Shown here one piece after another: positions 1 to 11,664 of a stretch of DNA of 64,000 nt; within the stretch, counting starts at the first letter, position 1, and each line of letters opens with the position of its first letter. This DNA comes from Polytrichum commune. Its lineage: Eukaryota > Streptophyta > Polytrichopsida > Polytrichales > Polytrichaceae. Made by a program: the position numbers and the translations under genes. The stretch is taken from positions 5,084,501 to 5,148,500 of the forward strand of contig OX485808.1 of the NCBI GenBank assembly GCA_950295325.1, read 5' to 3'. The notes beneath the pieces are model-generated. The model did no database searches and was not told where the DNA came from. It saw only the letters and a program-made list of their open reading frames with translations.

Positions 1-2079
1 AATCTCCACATAGCACCCCTCTCTACTTTTTGAAACTAGGTCTTTCTTCGGCAGTTACGCCGCACCGCAACCAAAATAACATACATCCATGCCACGTTGC
101 AAGAAGTCTCCTCAAACTTCCTCCTCAAATTCCATGTTTCTACGTCTGAAATCCCTTCCCTTTCGCATGGCCCACCATTGTAGAAATCGTCTCGGCTGAT
201 TCGCGGAACTTGAAAACAACGCCACATAGGAAGAAAAACACCTTGGAATCTTGATATGGATGATCTCGACAGATAAGTAGACGCATTGGGAAGGCAACAA
301 CAAAATGATCATGCAGTCACCTCTGTTCTTCTCCATTTCACACCCTCCATACTCAAAAATTGATTCTTCTGCTCCAACAACAACGACAACCAACTACTAG
401 CAGGCAGGCAACTCTTCCCGCAGCTCGCGCCAGAACCTTGTTGCTGCATGCGCCGCAAGTCCACCTCCTTGACGACAATTCTTCACCTTAAGGCCTGCCC
501 TTGAGTTCGTAATCCTCCTCCAGTTCTTCCGGGGAATCCTAAGCCGCTGCTCTAGCAACGTGCCCACTTCCTGGAGACGACTTTAACCCCCAGTGCTCGC
601 ATCCCTCCTTCTAATTTTCGAGCATTCCTCCCGCATTATTTCCTTCTGCCTCGTTTCTGTAACCAGGATCCGCAAGGAGGTCGCATGCCCTCCTCTGCTA
701 TGAAATGTCCCTGGATCGATTTAGTGCAAGCAACCTCCCTGGCAAGCAATGAGATCCCCCTATGCTCATGCTCTCCTCTGCTCCTGCTTGCTTTCATACT
801 CCGGCATTCGGAAGGGTCAGATCTGCATAACTAGCACAATTCCAGTTCGGCGATGTTCACCACGACCTGCTCTACCGATCAACCCCGCTAACCAACCAAC
901 CAACCCCTCCCTGCTTGGGTTCTTCCCTGAGCTAAGGAGATGCCCACAATGTTTTCATCTTCAGTTCTGGGGAGAACACGATGCCAACACAGCACACCAC
1001 ATAGTGGTTGCCGGCTACCCTAAGTCGCTCAAAGCTCCTTCCTGGATGCGGTTCACCATTACCACTCTACGACACATCCCCTCCCACTACTCTTCCTCAC
1101 TCCATTGCCATTCGGTGGACCCTCCCTACCTAATGACTCCACAATACAACTGCCACTGTCAAATCTCACCAAGGCATGGCTTCCGCGCATTCTCTGCTCT
1201 TCTTCTCCCCCTCCTCCATTTCTCATTCCATGCATAATGAGACCTCTCCCCCTTGCCTCCCGAGACCCCTCCAAGCTTCTCCTTTTTTTCTCGCGTTGCC
1301 CGGCATCTTTCGGGCCGCCCGGAAAGAAAACGGGTTTAGGCTCCTTCCTTGCCCTTTCCTTCTAAGACCCCACTTGCCCACCCCCTTTAAGTGTACTTAA
1401 CTCTTTTCTTTTTGTTTAATTTACCTTACCACTTCCCAAAGGTAAAGTTGACCTTATAAAAATTGTTTTCTGTCTCTTACCTTTACGGTGAAGCTAACAA
1501 CCATGTGAGCACAACTTTAGGGCTCACATACAAACTCTAGAGTTAGCCCCGAAACTTCATGGAATACTCAAAAGTAACCGCTCTGGTTGCCTACCATAAA
1601 GGATTCCATATGCTAGCTAATTAGGGTGAACCACCTGCCTCAATATAACAGAGACCTTCCATGGCCTAGCTTAACTAATGTTGGGCCCAACTATGGATAA
1701 TTGCAATGGCGGCATTTGTTGGCACTTTGCAACAGTCTACGGCAGTTGGAGGTAATTTACCGCTCCGACTAGAACTCCACCAACACCGTGAGCTGCATAT
1801 TTGACATCCGCAGAAATGTTGTGATCCTTACAGCAATGCATGTGTAAGTTACCCATTTCAAACCAATTAATTCATAGATTATAATGTTGGTTTTTCCAAA
1901 CGAGGTGATATTGGCTCAGGTGAAAGAATCAAATGCAACTTATTCACTGAAATGAATATCCAGATTGTACCTTGTTAATTTCTATACACAACGTCATAGT
2001 CGTTCAATATTATTAACTAGGATATATGTTTAAAAACTCTTGCAACTCTGGATAGCAAACAACTATAGTACACACTCAC
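1..2079. other. No recognisable gene; pyrimidine-rich stretch
   Basis: I see no gene I can support here. About 400-1400 is richer in C and T than the sequence around it and has several overlapping open frames on both strands (longest 162 codons, 749-1237 +). They have low-complexity, shifting composition and no recognisable domain. From about 1400 the sequence becomes AT-rich and featureless. A decayed LTR or a gene leader are possible explanations for the pyrimidine-rich part, but no paired repeat supports either. Confidence 0.5.
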
Positions 2080-2262
2080 CTGTTGACGTGCAATCTGGTT
2101 TAATCTTTCAATTCCGCACGCAGGTTGAGCCTTATCGGTCGTCTTGCAAGCTTCACCTAAAGTCCGTGTCGAAGTAGCGAAGGGTATTCCGTTCCCAGGA
2201 ATTTCCATTTGACGTCGAGTTATTGCAATATCTTTGGGTAAGTCATGTGACATTGTTAACAT
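2080..2262 (-). CDS. Candidate internal exon of an unknown gene
   Basis: A 61-codon stretch on the reverse strand is bounded by splice-like signals: an acceptor ending ACATTCAG just before ATG TTA ACA, and a perfect donor CAG|GTGAGT at the other end, both phase 0. The peptide contains RRQMEIPGNGIPFATSTRT and two cysteines (EACKTTDKAQPACG). I do not recognise it. The frame stays open upstream to about 2352 with a hydrophobic run (VLSLVTVLTILTV) that could be a signal peptide in an alternative unspliced model. No neighbouring exon was found. The splice-like ends are visible; that this is a gene is inference. Confidence 0.25.
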
Positions 2263-2869
2263 CTGAATGTAGGAATGCATAATATGATGTGATGCATCGA
2301 ATTGGACTGTCAATATTGTGAGAACTGTGACTAAAGACAGGACTTTCAACACACAACGAACTTTTGGGTAGAAGGTTCCGGCATCATGACACGTAACTTA
2401 AAATACATGGTAAGATTTGGTTTAAAATAAAATGAAATATATTATTATTATTTAACAATAATAATTTAAAGGTCATTTTTCATCTTAGTTTTTATTTCTT
2501 TGTTATTTTCAAATGGTTGATGGTTTTTATTGGAGTCAATGTCAACATTTAGGGATTTAGGCCACCTCTAATTCACCTTGTCCTCAGATCAATTCCAATG
2601 CTGATCCAAACCTTTCGGGGTTGAAGGTTGAGGATGCGGTTGCAATCCTCAAAGGTCCAGCAACTGTCCTAAGCGTTGGTTCATTGCATCTAAAGTAGCA
2701 GACAATCATCTCCACCATCAAGCCTGGCATTGTCCCTAAAGTGAGTCCTTAATTTTTTATTTTTTTTTATTTTTTTTAAATTGCCTTTTGTTATAAGTTT
2801 AGTTTACTGATGTTATTTTCTTTTCAGCTTAATACATAGGATAAATTTTGGGTGAAATGTGTCATAGTA

Positions 2870-3900
2870 TGCCAAAGCACTTGGACAAGGCACGCTCCAA
2901 CAGAGATGCTTACACATGGTCAGAATACGAATGGTTAATGGTGGAGGTGAACACCTTATGACGGCGAGCCAGAGCAGATATGAGCGATGCTGACAAACGT
3001 GTTAAGATCCCTTTCTTCTGTCAATTCTGCAACCAAGACTTCGTGGACAAGGCGCACATTGGATAATATAGACAGCCGAACGTGTGTCCAGAGTATGACA
3101 GGGCCAGACACGGTCAGTTGAAATTTTTTCCAAACATGGGTCATGGCGGGAATAAAGCAGCACGTGCTGTTTTTGCAAAATATATGATGAGGGTACATAA
3201 TCAGATGTTATATATGCCAGTAAAACAAGGTGCAAGTCGTGGGGAACAATTATCAACATCTGCAAAGAGTGTAGGGAATACAGGGAGTGCAAGGAGTACA
3301 TGTAATGCGGAGCAATATGAGTATGACACGTAGAACACAAACGTCATTGATCTAAGTGCCCGTGAAGACGACTTACCATCGACGGTTCGCACTCCTGAGG
3401 CTAAGAAACAAAAGGTTTGCAAGAGTCTTACTATTGCAGATATATTGGCTACACAACGAGCGATGAATTCAGGGACTAGAATTCAAGTAGGACAGAGCAT
3501 GCATAGGACATGACAGGGGAGAAGACAATGACGCTTTTGGCTTAGGACAAAGTTTGGAGGGAGCTTTTATTCCTCCCAAGACACGAAGGCATGGCGGGAT
3601 GAACTCTGGACATGCAAATTGCATTTTTCTAACTGCTGGTCCAAGCATGGACATGTCTAGGATGAAACATGTGCCTTATTCATTAGTTGTGAATGAGCAT
3701 GCAATACATGCAAGGATAGAGGTATACAAGGCGGCTTTGGAGCGGTCTGTGGCAAGATTTCCAAACGTTGATCCATCATTGGAGCCAGTAAAACCTAGAA
3801 TACCTCATAGCCTCTACACATTAGTTGTTCAGTCTGGTAATATAATCCCCTTTGATTTAATGACAGATTTGTTGGCTCCAGTAAAGAAGATAAAAACTTG
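2870..3900 (+). pseudogene. Unknown, probably transposon-derived coding remnant (left arm of foldback)
   Basis: A coherent but broken reading frame runs from ATG at about 2870 (MPKHLDKARSNRD) through a CxxC segment (FFCQFCNQDF), then CPEYDRARHGQLKF and GGNKAARAVFAKYMMR, and after a frameshift near 3540 a 120-residue block from GAFIPPKTRRHGG to LLAPVKK. Breaks include a TGA at 2959 in place of TGG, a TAA at 3063, a TAG at 3331 and further stops near 3510-3530. I do not recognise the family. The composition (a possible zinc-binding N-terminus with a basic segment) and its presence inside an inverted repeat suggest a transposon ORF, which is inference. The same sequence recurs in inverse orientation at 3937-4828. 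Confidence 0.5.
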
Positions 3901-4828
3901 CTCTAAAACTTTCATGGCCAGCTTTTCGGCCTCATACAAGTTTTTATCTTCTTTACTGGAGCCAACAAATCTGTCATTAAATCAAAGGGGATTATATTAC
4001 CAGACTGAACAACTAATGTGTAGAGGCTATGAGGTATTCTAGGTTTTACTGGCTCCAATGATGGATCAACGTTTGGAAATCTTGCCACAGACCGCTCCAA
4101 AGCCGCCTTGTATACCTCTATCCTTGCATGTATTGCATGCTCATTCACAACTAATGAATAAGGCACATGTTTCATCCTAGACATGTCCATGCTTGGACCA
4201 GCAGTTAGAAAAATGCAATTTGCATGTCCAGAGTTCATCCCGCCATGCCTTCGTGTCTTGGGAGGAATAAAAGCTCCCTCCAAACTTTGTCCTAAGCCAA
4301 AAGCGTCATTGTCTTCTCCCCTGTCATGTCCTATGCATGCTCTGTCCTACTTGAATTCTAGTCCCTGAATTCATCGCTCGTTGTGTAGCCAATATATCTG
4401 CAATAGTAAGACTCTTGCAAACCTTTTGTTTCTTAGCCTCAGGAGTGCGAACCGTCGATGGTAAGTCGTCTTCACGGGCACTTAGATCAATGACGTTTGT
4501 GTTCTACGTGTCATACTCATATTGCTCCGCATTACATGTACTCCTTGCACTCCCTGTATTCCCTACACTCTTTGCAGATGTTGATAATTGTTCCCCACGA
4601 CTTGCACCTTGTTTTACTGGCATATATAACATCTGATTATGTACCCTCATCATATATTTTGCAAAAACAGCACGTGCTGCTTTATTCCCGCCATGACCCA
4701 TGTTTGGAAAAAATTTCAACTGACCGTGTCTGGCCCTGTCATACTCTGGACACACGTTCGGCTGTCTTTGTCATCACATCTGCTCTGGCTCGCCGCCATA
4801 AGGTGTTCACCTCCACTATTAACCATTC
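2929..4828. repeat. Large near-perfect inverted repeat (foldback), 36-nt spacer
   Basis: The left arm is 2929-3900, the right arm 3937-4828, with the spacer at 3901-3936. Positions pair around a fixed centre (left + right coordinate = 7837) with no length change from the spacer out to 3071/4766. The proteins encoded by 3082-3333 (+) and 4504-4755 (-) are identical, as are the 116 residues shared by 3554-3901 (+) and 3936-4283 (-). Farther out, the right arm lacks about 80 bases that hold the CxxC segment, after which pairing resumes for about 55 bases. No terminal inverted repeat or target duplication is visible outside the arms. A transcript across it would fold into a hairpin of nearly 0.9 kb. 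Confidence 0.9.
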
Positions 4829-5759
4829 CACTGACTGGATCGACGTCCGCGGACTCGTCCTGAAGCTCAAGCCTGTGATTATTGCCTCCGAATTACTCCC
4901 CTTCAATTGCAAAAAAAAAACTTTACAAAGCTCTCATCTTAAGTACGCTTAGCCACTGCAACAAATATGTAGTCAGCGGCATGCACAAAAATCCCAGTTG
5001 ACATTTGATTACATGAGAAAATCTCAGCGCTAGATGATTGACAAATCCATAGTCATTGTCCTCATAATTTTGGAATACAAAGTCCAATCTCTTGAAAACA
5101 CATCATGGCTCTTTGGTGTCCATTCTTAGGTTCACACCTAACAACACACCACTAACATGCCAACATGCCAATAATACCCACGTGAACATGTTCCGGGATA
5201 TTTTATCAATCTGATCGCCAACAAGGAAACAAAGCTAGCTCACAAATCCACTACTTCGAAAGAATCACAAATGTATTTGTCTACATTGTCAAAGACTAGC
5301 ACTGTAACTTGTTCAAAAGAAAAGTCTATATACCTGTCTTCCAACAAAAGACACTCCTCCACTTGATTTAGAACCTCTTCAGCCTGTTTGCGGTTTTGGA
5401 ATTTCAGCAGAGTCACAGCTATTCAAGCAAAAAAGAAGACACACAATAGGAGGAATTTTTCAGGAAGTAATAGAAATTTCCAATACAAAAAGTGGAGAAT
5501 ATGTTCTCTCCTAGTCCAAATAACCTGAATTATCAAGTCTTCATCATTTCTGGTTCTGTTTTATCAGCTTTTTAATTTGCAGAGCCTCTATCACATGATC
5601 TGACACAAAAACCTTGAGAAATTTAATGACCTGGGTACTGGAGAGTGAAGGAAAAACACCACTCTCCTAAAAGAAAGAGACTGGAGGTGCTTTGCGCACT
5701 TCACATTTGACTCCAAAGAATTTACTGAGGAACTCCTGCATTTATACAAAAAGTTAATG
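4829..5759. other. Intergenic, no supported gene
   Basis: AT-rich sequence beyond the foldback. One splice-like segment on the reverse strand near 5735 (acceptor AAATGCAG followed by GAG TTC CTC AGT) soon runs into a stop and is not enough to call an exon. A short motif around 5108 (tttggtgtccattctt) recurs near 38571 and, more diverged, near 40098 and 43313, so part of this stretch is dispersed repeat. Confidence 0.4.
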
Positions 5760-6026
5760 TTAGCAATCCTCACAATCCTCACTCATCTTCTGTGCTCTTA
5801 TTTTGGCTGACACCTTTATCTTTAGTAAGACTATGAAAACAGGAATTTGCACAATAAGATTGATGGCTTCAGAAGACATAGGTATGAGAAACATGTTTGA
5901 TGACTTTGCCCTTCTGCTCTGCTGGACAAAACTGCACCCCACGTCCACACCATCCTCAACAATTGCACACATGGCACTGGACATCCTCTTCTGTCCAGTG
6001 ACAGTCAGAGATGGTTTCACATACAA
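5760..6026 (-). pseudogene. Exon-like fragment, copy 1 of the 'SAMCAI' repeat (C-JID-like?)
   Basis: The reverse-strand frame begins VKPSLTVTGQKRMSSAMCAI and continues VEDGVDVGCSFVQQSRR before a lower-quality tail and a stop. The same peptide pattern occurs at 7930-8050 and 9190-9285. The layout (hydrophobic W/M-SSAMCAI strand followed by a VDVGC strand) resembles the LGFALCAV strand of the post-LRR C-JID domain of plant TIR-NB-LRR resistance proteins. That match is from memory of the family pattern and is not decisive. No NB-ARC or TIR coding sequence was found nearby, so this is treated as a gene fragment. Confidence 0.35.
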
Positions 6027-6255
6027 ATTTCCATCTGCACTCCAACGGGTTTCCTACTCATTGGCACTCTCTGATATCTCATGGCTACACTATTCCAAGT
6101 TCTTAATGCACATAGTCAAGACATACACATCCATACTCTTGCAATATCCAACCCCACCTAGTCTGCACTCAACATGCGAGCTTAAGGGTGGAAGCCAGGG
6201 CCAGAGAATGCCTCAACTCCATACTCCAACATCCATAGTTAAACCTCAAGGGTTT

Positions 6256-6852
6256 TTATTCAGAGGGACCGAGAGTTCCGGGGAGGTTTTTTGGGTGTCC
6301 AGAAAGAACCCAAACGCACAGTCTTCCAACAATATCCAGCTCCATATTAGAACTGCAACAGACAGCCACGTCACACTTTTCCATGAGATTGACAACATTA
6401 TTTGATGCTTTGTACTGGACGCAATAACCAAGACTGCCATTACTTACATCCACGGGGCCTGGCCGCCAACTGTTGAACCGGAAACCGAGGAGGACCTGGT
6501 GAGATGAAGATGCTCGCACACTACTCCCAATTCCCTATTTGTCCAGCTGCACAATTTCACATCCCACACCAACACGCGTATCGTGAGGCCTGGTTTGGAG
6601 CCTAGGGTGGCAATAAAGAACCAAACTCAGTCCCACATTGGAACCACAACAGACAGCCACGTCACACTTTTCCACGAGCTTGACAACATTATTTGATGTT
6701 TTGTACCGGACGCGATAACCAATACGGCCATTACTTACCTCCCCGGGGCCTGGCCGCCAACTATTCAACCAGCAATCGAGGAGCACCAGTTCTGATGAAG
6801 ATGCTTCTGCACTGCTCCCAATATCATGTTTGTCACATCCCCCTCCGGCCAC
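6256..6852 (-). pseudogene. Two tandem exon-like copies ('VLLDCWLNSWRPGP' repeat), C-JID-like?
   Basis: Two reverse-strand frames, 6535-6852 and 6256-6519, encode related peptides. Both carry an S-S-x-VLL segment, NSWRPGP, a V-S-N-G segment, a Y-K-x-SNNVV segment and EKCDVAVCC. They differ at many residues, so the duplication is old. The VLL...KCDVAVC arrangement resembles the SDHLLLGY...VKKCGVRLVY strands that end the C-JID domain of TIR-NB-LRR proteins, which fits the neighbouring 'SAMCAI' fragments lying upstream on the same strand. An unrelated beta-sandwich protein is possible. Neither copy has a clear start, and copy 2 drifts into low-quality sequence, so I call them remnants. Confidence 0.35.
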
Positions 6853-7676
6853 GATGGGTCACAACCACTTTTACCATGCATGCACAAGGTGTAGTTCAAA
6901 CTCGATTGAGCCCATTATGCAAAAAAGCCAGGAAAATCTCAGTTTGCCTCAGGTTTTTGAGCTTTTGGGTGATTTTGAAGGGCAGACCCACATACAATCA
7001 AAGTTGGCTGCCTGCCAAACTTATAGCATCTGGAGCCTTTGGGTGACCTGGAGTGGAAATGCACAAGTGGGAATTATTAATTATTGACATCCAAGGAAAT
7101 AAGAATATATCGTGAATGTCTAGACTGTCAATTCTCTCAATCTCCGGTCTCGATTTTCTCAGTTTCCAATCTCCCAGCAAGGCTCACCCGAGTCAGTAAA
7201 ACATTTCCCAAATCTCTTGCCTAAATCTCTTTAAGGAATGACAATTTCTCTTGCTCTTAAATGGCCGGCTATGGTGATTGCGAGTTGTTGGACTGAAAAA
7301 AACCCGGGCAACAGTTGCTCTTGCAAGTACATGCTCTGTTCTTAGACAATTTAATGAACCGAGAGCGAGAAAATCACTGGAAGCGTCAAGACGTCATCAA
7401 ACTCATCAACGTTCATTGTTTTTGTGGGTTGAAGAACATTCATAAATGAAGAATACGAAGACAGATGCCATATTCCAGTTATTCAGAAGTATAGAGGGCA
7501 ATCTGGGGAATGCAGGAGTTATTCAACTTCTTCTCTCAATTGGGCACCTATATTTGATTGGCGTGGATCAAAGAACAAACACCATAAATACACATATTCA
7601 AATGTCATTGACCATGGCTATGAATTTTACTCCACATTCAATAGCGAACACAATGGGGAGGACCTATGGTCCAAAG

Positions 7677-8096
7677 TTACAAAATTAGCAAACATGCTCT
7701 TCCAGCAACCATAACTAAGTCATGGAAGGTCCATGTTTCCATATGATTTTTCTGATGCTCCAGTTTGTAGATTTGTAATGCAGATACAGTTTGTTGTGTA
7801 CATCCGACCAGTAGAAGTTGGAGAACATAAAACAAGAACCGCATAACACCCACATACCTTAACAGTGGAAATTGAAGTGACCACTCACCCCGCCGAAGAT
7901 GTCGTCCGCTTCCACAAAATTGCTCAACCCTGCTGCTGAGCTGGACAGAACCGCACCCCACGTCCACACTAACCTCAGCAATTGCACACATGGCACTGGA
8001 CAACCACTTGTGAGCAGTGACATCCACAGACGGTCTCACATACATATTTACCTCTTCATCCAGAATAGCTGACAAATGGCACGAGAGCGGGTGCAT
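7677..8096 (-). pseudogene. Exon-like fragment, copy 2 of the 'SAMCAI' repeat, with intron-like continuation
   Basis: The reverse-strand frame reads VRPSVDVTAHKWLSSAMCAI, then VDVGCGSVQLSSR, closely matching the copies at 5760-6026 and 9169-9387. Downstream on the reverse strand are two possible donors, GGCGGG|GTGAGT near 7890 and TTAAG|GTATGTG near 7860, so the coding part probably ends there and the rest of the open frame is intron. The block 7625-7880 recurs, diverged, at 9975-10225. The same C-JID-like hypothesis applies. This copy best preserves the putative splice donor. Confidence 0.35.
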
Positions 8097-8099
8097 ATA

Positions 8100-9168
8100 T
8101 AGTCTCTATGGCTTTTGGTAATCGTTGGCGAGAATTTGTTTGAGGACAGACAGAAGGGAGAATACGAGCAATTCAGGACAAGGTTTTGTAGATGTTAGAA
8201 TGCCAGGGTCGTTCAAGGGTTCAGTTCTTTTCTTGGATTAGTGAGTCTGATCCTCTAAGCAGTTTTTCAAATCTCCGAGGCACCGGGCCATCAAAAAATG
8301 CAGATTTCAGCCATAAATCGTGCAGGTGTTCCGAGAAATGCAGCGTTTCACACAAAAGCTTTGAAATCTAACAGAGGGATTGTCAACGTTATTAATTCGA
8401 GAGTTTGGAATTCCTGTGTGAAAGAAACATCGACGACAGAAGTTGGATGCAAAGTTTTCTTACTGATTCTTCGGAGATGATGCAGAGGTCGCCTAAATTC
8501 ACTTGGTGAGAGGCAAAGATCATCTCTTCATCATGCACCTAAAACCACCATCCAAAACATTTGTTAACCATGTTTATATCGGTTGCCATATACAGTTGCA
8601 TAAGTATCGATAGACTGAAGAATCCATAATGAATAACCTAAATCAGCATAAGAGAAAGATCATACAACACACTTGTGTAAACCTGATGTCATTCCCACAT
8701 TTCTCCATAATGGGTGACAATATGATATAAAACTTAGAACATTACCTCAACCCCCACCAGAACTAAAAACTCATAATTTGGAGCACCAGATGCACAGCAG
8801 GGAGCAACCCTCACAGTTGAACCCTTCACGCGTCAAACACTATCCTCTGCAAGAAGAGACAGCAGAGAGCTCACATTCACGACAACCGCAACAGCAAAAC
8901 TCACGACAAATTCCGAATACAACCAAGAACTTCGACTTTGGATCCTGGTGCATTGAAACAGGGCGAAAACACAATAAAATTTTAACGAATTCCGCAACTC
9001 TAGTGCTACCACACAATTATCTTATAACCTCATTGTTGTCTGTGCTCACCAGAGATTGGAGCACACCATAAATGGCCCTGACAAATAACAACTCAAAAAA
9101 TGTGGCCAGGGACATTCCCAGCAAGCGAGCAACTCCTCACACTCAACCCCTACAAAACTCAAACACAC
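8100..9168. other. No supported gene
   Basis: Sequence between two copies of the duplicated fragments. Open frames at 8298-8480 and 8778-9071 (+) have no recognisable motif and lie in regions expected to be intron or intergenic for the reverse-strand cluster. Confidence 0.35.
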
Positions 9169-9387
9169 TCAAACAGAGAGCAGAGATCTGCACCCCACGT
9201 CCACACCAACATCACCAATCGCACACATGGCGGTAGACAACCACTTGTGAGCAGTGACACTCACAGACAGTCTCACAACACCAACAACGCACGCCAACCC
9301 CAAACCAATAACAACATTCCATGCGCAACCCACCAAACTGCGTCTGGGGAAGGAGAATGCTAAGACTTCTTTTTGAGCAAGATACAA
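9169..9387 (-). pseudogene. Exon-like fragment, copy 3 of the 'SAMCAI' repeat
   Basis: Reverse-strand peptide VRLSVSVTAHKWLSTAMCAI followed by GDVGVDVGCRSLLSV. It is closest to copy 2 at 7930-8050. The region before it on the reverse strand is unrelated. About 100-300 bases upstream on this strand a separate frame (9434-9676) contains LTFMKCLQRFTLHVCPDQWD, which is weakly LRR-like and would suit an NB-LRR remnant. That resemblance is slight. Confidence 0.35.
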
Positions 9388-10225
9388 TCGTTTGAAATTG
9401 TGATTCCCATTTAATTAGGAAATATTAAGGCCGTTAATATTTACATCTATTGTGAGAAGCACAACGAATACCAGCACACAAGGTTCGAGCCTCAACAATA
9501 TCCACAATTACAGCCATAAAAATTGCAGGTGTGGAATACTGTAGTACACACCTCCCTGCACTCAGAGATGAACATACAAGACCGTCCCACTGATCGGGAC
9601 AAACATGCAGGGTGAATCTTTGCAAGCACTTCATGAACGTAAGTGAGCTGTGCATTCTAGGTGGAATCGCTCTCATCTACCCCTATCCAACAACAATGTA
9701 ACCCAAGACAAAGTACTCTCATACTACAAAACTCAGAGGGGAACTACGGAACTTCTCATGTCAGCAATCAAGACGAAGTAAAAAGATGTCACAACTTAGC
9801 TTGCACATGACCTTTTTTGTCCCTGGTAGGTGCGGATTGTCGAATTTTGCAATACCTGTTACAATCACTAAACTCAAGTTCAAAAGGATATCTCTAGCCC
9901 TGAAACCAAGAGCAACACTTATGACATAGGAGTTCAATTTCCTGCAGTGACAATAAGGTTCAGTAAATTCTATCAATAACTCCACACTCAATAGTGAAGA
10001 CAAATTGGGTGGTCCTATGTATTCAGTTAAAGAATCAAGAAACATGCACTTCCAATAGCTATAACTAGATCGGAGGAGGTCCGATTTCAATCTGACTTTT
10101 GCTGATGCTTCATTTTGCTAATGCAATTTACAAGTTCTGTTGTGTAAATCCAATTGGTAGAAGGAGAACATGAAAAACAAACCTAATAACACCCACATAC
10201 CTTAGTATATCAAAATTTGGAAAGT

Positions 10226-11662
10226 TCACAACTAACAACAGTACCAAGAGATAATTCCATACCAATGACAGCTTAACCTTCACGCGTTGTAGCAAATAAA
10301 TTAGTAAACCAAAAAAAACAGACACAGAAGTTTCAGAAAGAAGGGGTACACACGAATATCGGGACAGTGGAATCCACTTCTGCTCAAGTAATGCTCGGCG
10401 AGTTCAACAGGGTTCTGTCGCAGGCAACCAAAAAGGAAAGATCATCACCATCTTCTACTTATATTGTTGCTCAAGACTTCACCCTCCGAGCTGCTCTTCA
10501 AGTTGATACACTTGAATACCAAAAACATGCACTTGCATCTGCGTTCCTTCCAAACCACAAACCCCCGAAAACAACTCTTGTGTTCCATAAAAACTAAATT
10601 CCAGCAAATCATGATTAATTCCAGTAAGTACATTTTATAATTAATTAGGCTTAATTAATTAATTTGGTAAGCATGCTTTCTGATTTAATTGGGCTCAAAT
10701 AGAACTAATCAAAATTAATCAGACTTAGTTACATTCAATCACACTTAATTAGTTTAATGCATATGAAAACTTTGTGATAGTAGAAGGCATTAAGTAGACT
10801 ATAATATTTAACATATTAAAAAAATCACTAATTTTAGTTCCAATTCAGAACGACAAAGACCCTTTCAATGGTAAGTCACAAAAATTATAGCCTCAATGCT
10901 AATGAGGATTTTGTAATATTTTTTACTTCCAAGTTAATTACATGCTTTATTGGCGGTTTCACTTTGAAAATGAAATCCCAATCAATTGCTTACTTGCTCA
11001 AAAGAAGTGAACATATATATTGGATTTGGGACCTTGAAGATCATGAAGTGCACTCAATATGGGATTTGTGAATAAGTGGCCTTCAAGAATGCAAGGGCAA
11101 TGGTTTTTTTGAAGTCGGGTGGGCGGCCAACTGTTTTCGATCGGGTCCAAAAAATCTTGATTTTCTGGACGGGCAGCTGCCCCTGCCTGAATATTCCTCC
11201 CCCATACCTAGGCTAATTGCCACTAATCATAATGTTTTGAAAATGCCATTAATTTTGGAGGTTTCAATTCTAGATTTTTATATGTGCATGGAAACTTTTG
11301 AAATTTAAAGAAACATTGAAATTGCCAAACCTTATCTAGTATGTTGGTGTACCATAATGTCCTATACGGTATGGTATTTCACGAAGTTTGTGTTGAACCT
11401 TCTATAAAGGTTGCCTTCTCAATTCAAGTGAATCAGGTCTTGATGATAGCCAGCTATGTCATGCTAGTCCTCGTCAAAAACAACACAAAAGAAAATGTAT
11501 CTCAGCTCCGATTCTCGAACTTGAAATGTTAATCCGTGTGATTGTCAGTTGTTAATTGGAGGAGACAACTCCCCATTTCGATCCAACAACTGAGAATCGT
11601 ATGTGGAGTTGGAAGTGCCCACAACAGGGCCATGTACATTATTGCTCGTCAATGGTCAACTG
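10226..11662. other. AT-rich intergenic stretch
   Basis: No supported gene. The stretch 10600-10860 is rich in ttaattaa-type sequence. A 77-codon frame at 10367-10597 (+) and others at 10868-11071 and 11341-11532 show no family motif. Confidence 0.4.
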
Positions 11663-11664
11663 CA

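Larger units (their letters stand above)
7625..10225 (-). repeat. Diverged segmental duplication (7625-7880 and 9975-10225)
   Basis: The two blocks align over about 250 bases with frequent substitutions and small indels. Landmarks include aactccaca.tcaatag at one end and a shared acacccacatacctta (the reverse-strand splice-donor region) at the other. Together with the three 'SAMCAI' and two 'NSWRPGP' fragments this shows that a multi-exon reverse-strand gene, or part of it, was duplicated in tandem and then decayed. Confidence 0.6.

Noticed and set aside
749-1237. 162-codon forward open frame
   Set aside because: Rich in P, S, H and L from C/T-rich DNA, overlapped by similar frames on both strands, and without a motif, splice pattern or start context to support a gene.
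3912-4755. Reverse-strand frames in the right foldback arm as separate genes
   Set aside because: They are mirror copies of the left-arm remnant, not independent genes.
10367-10597. 77-codon forward frame beginning MESTSAQVMLGEFNR
   Set aside because: Looks protein-like for its first 50 residues, but there is no family match, no splice partner and no promoter context.
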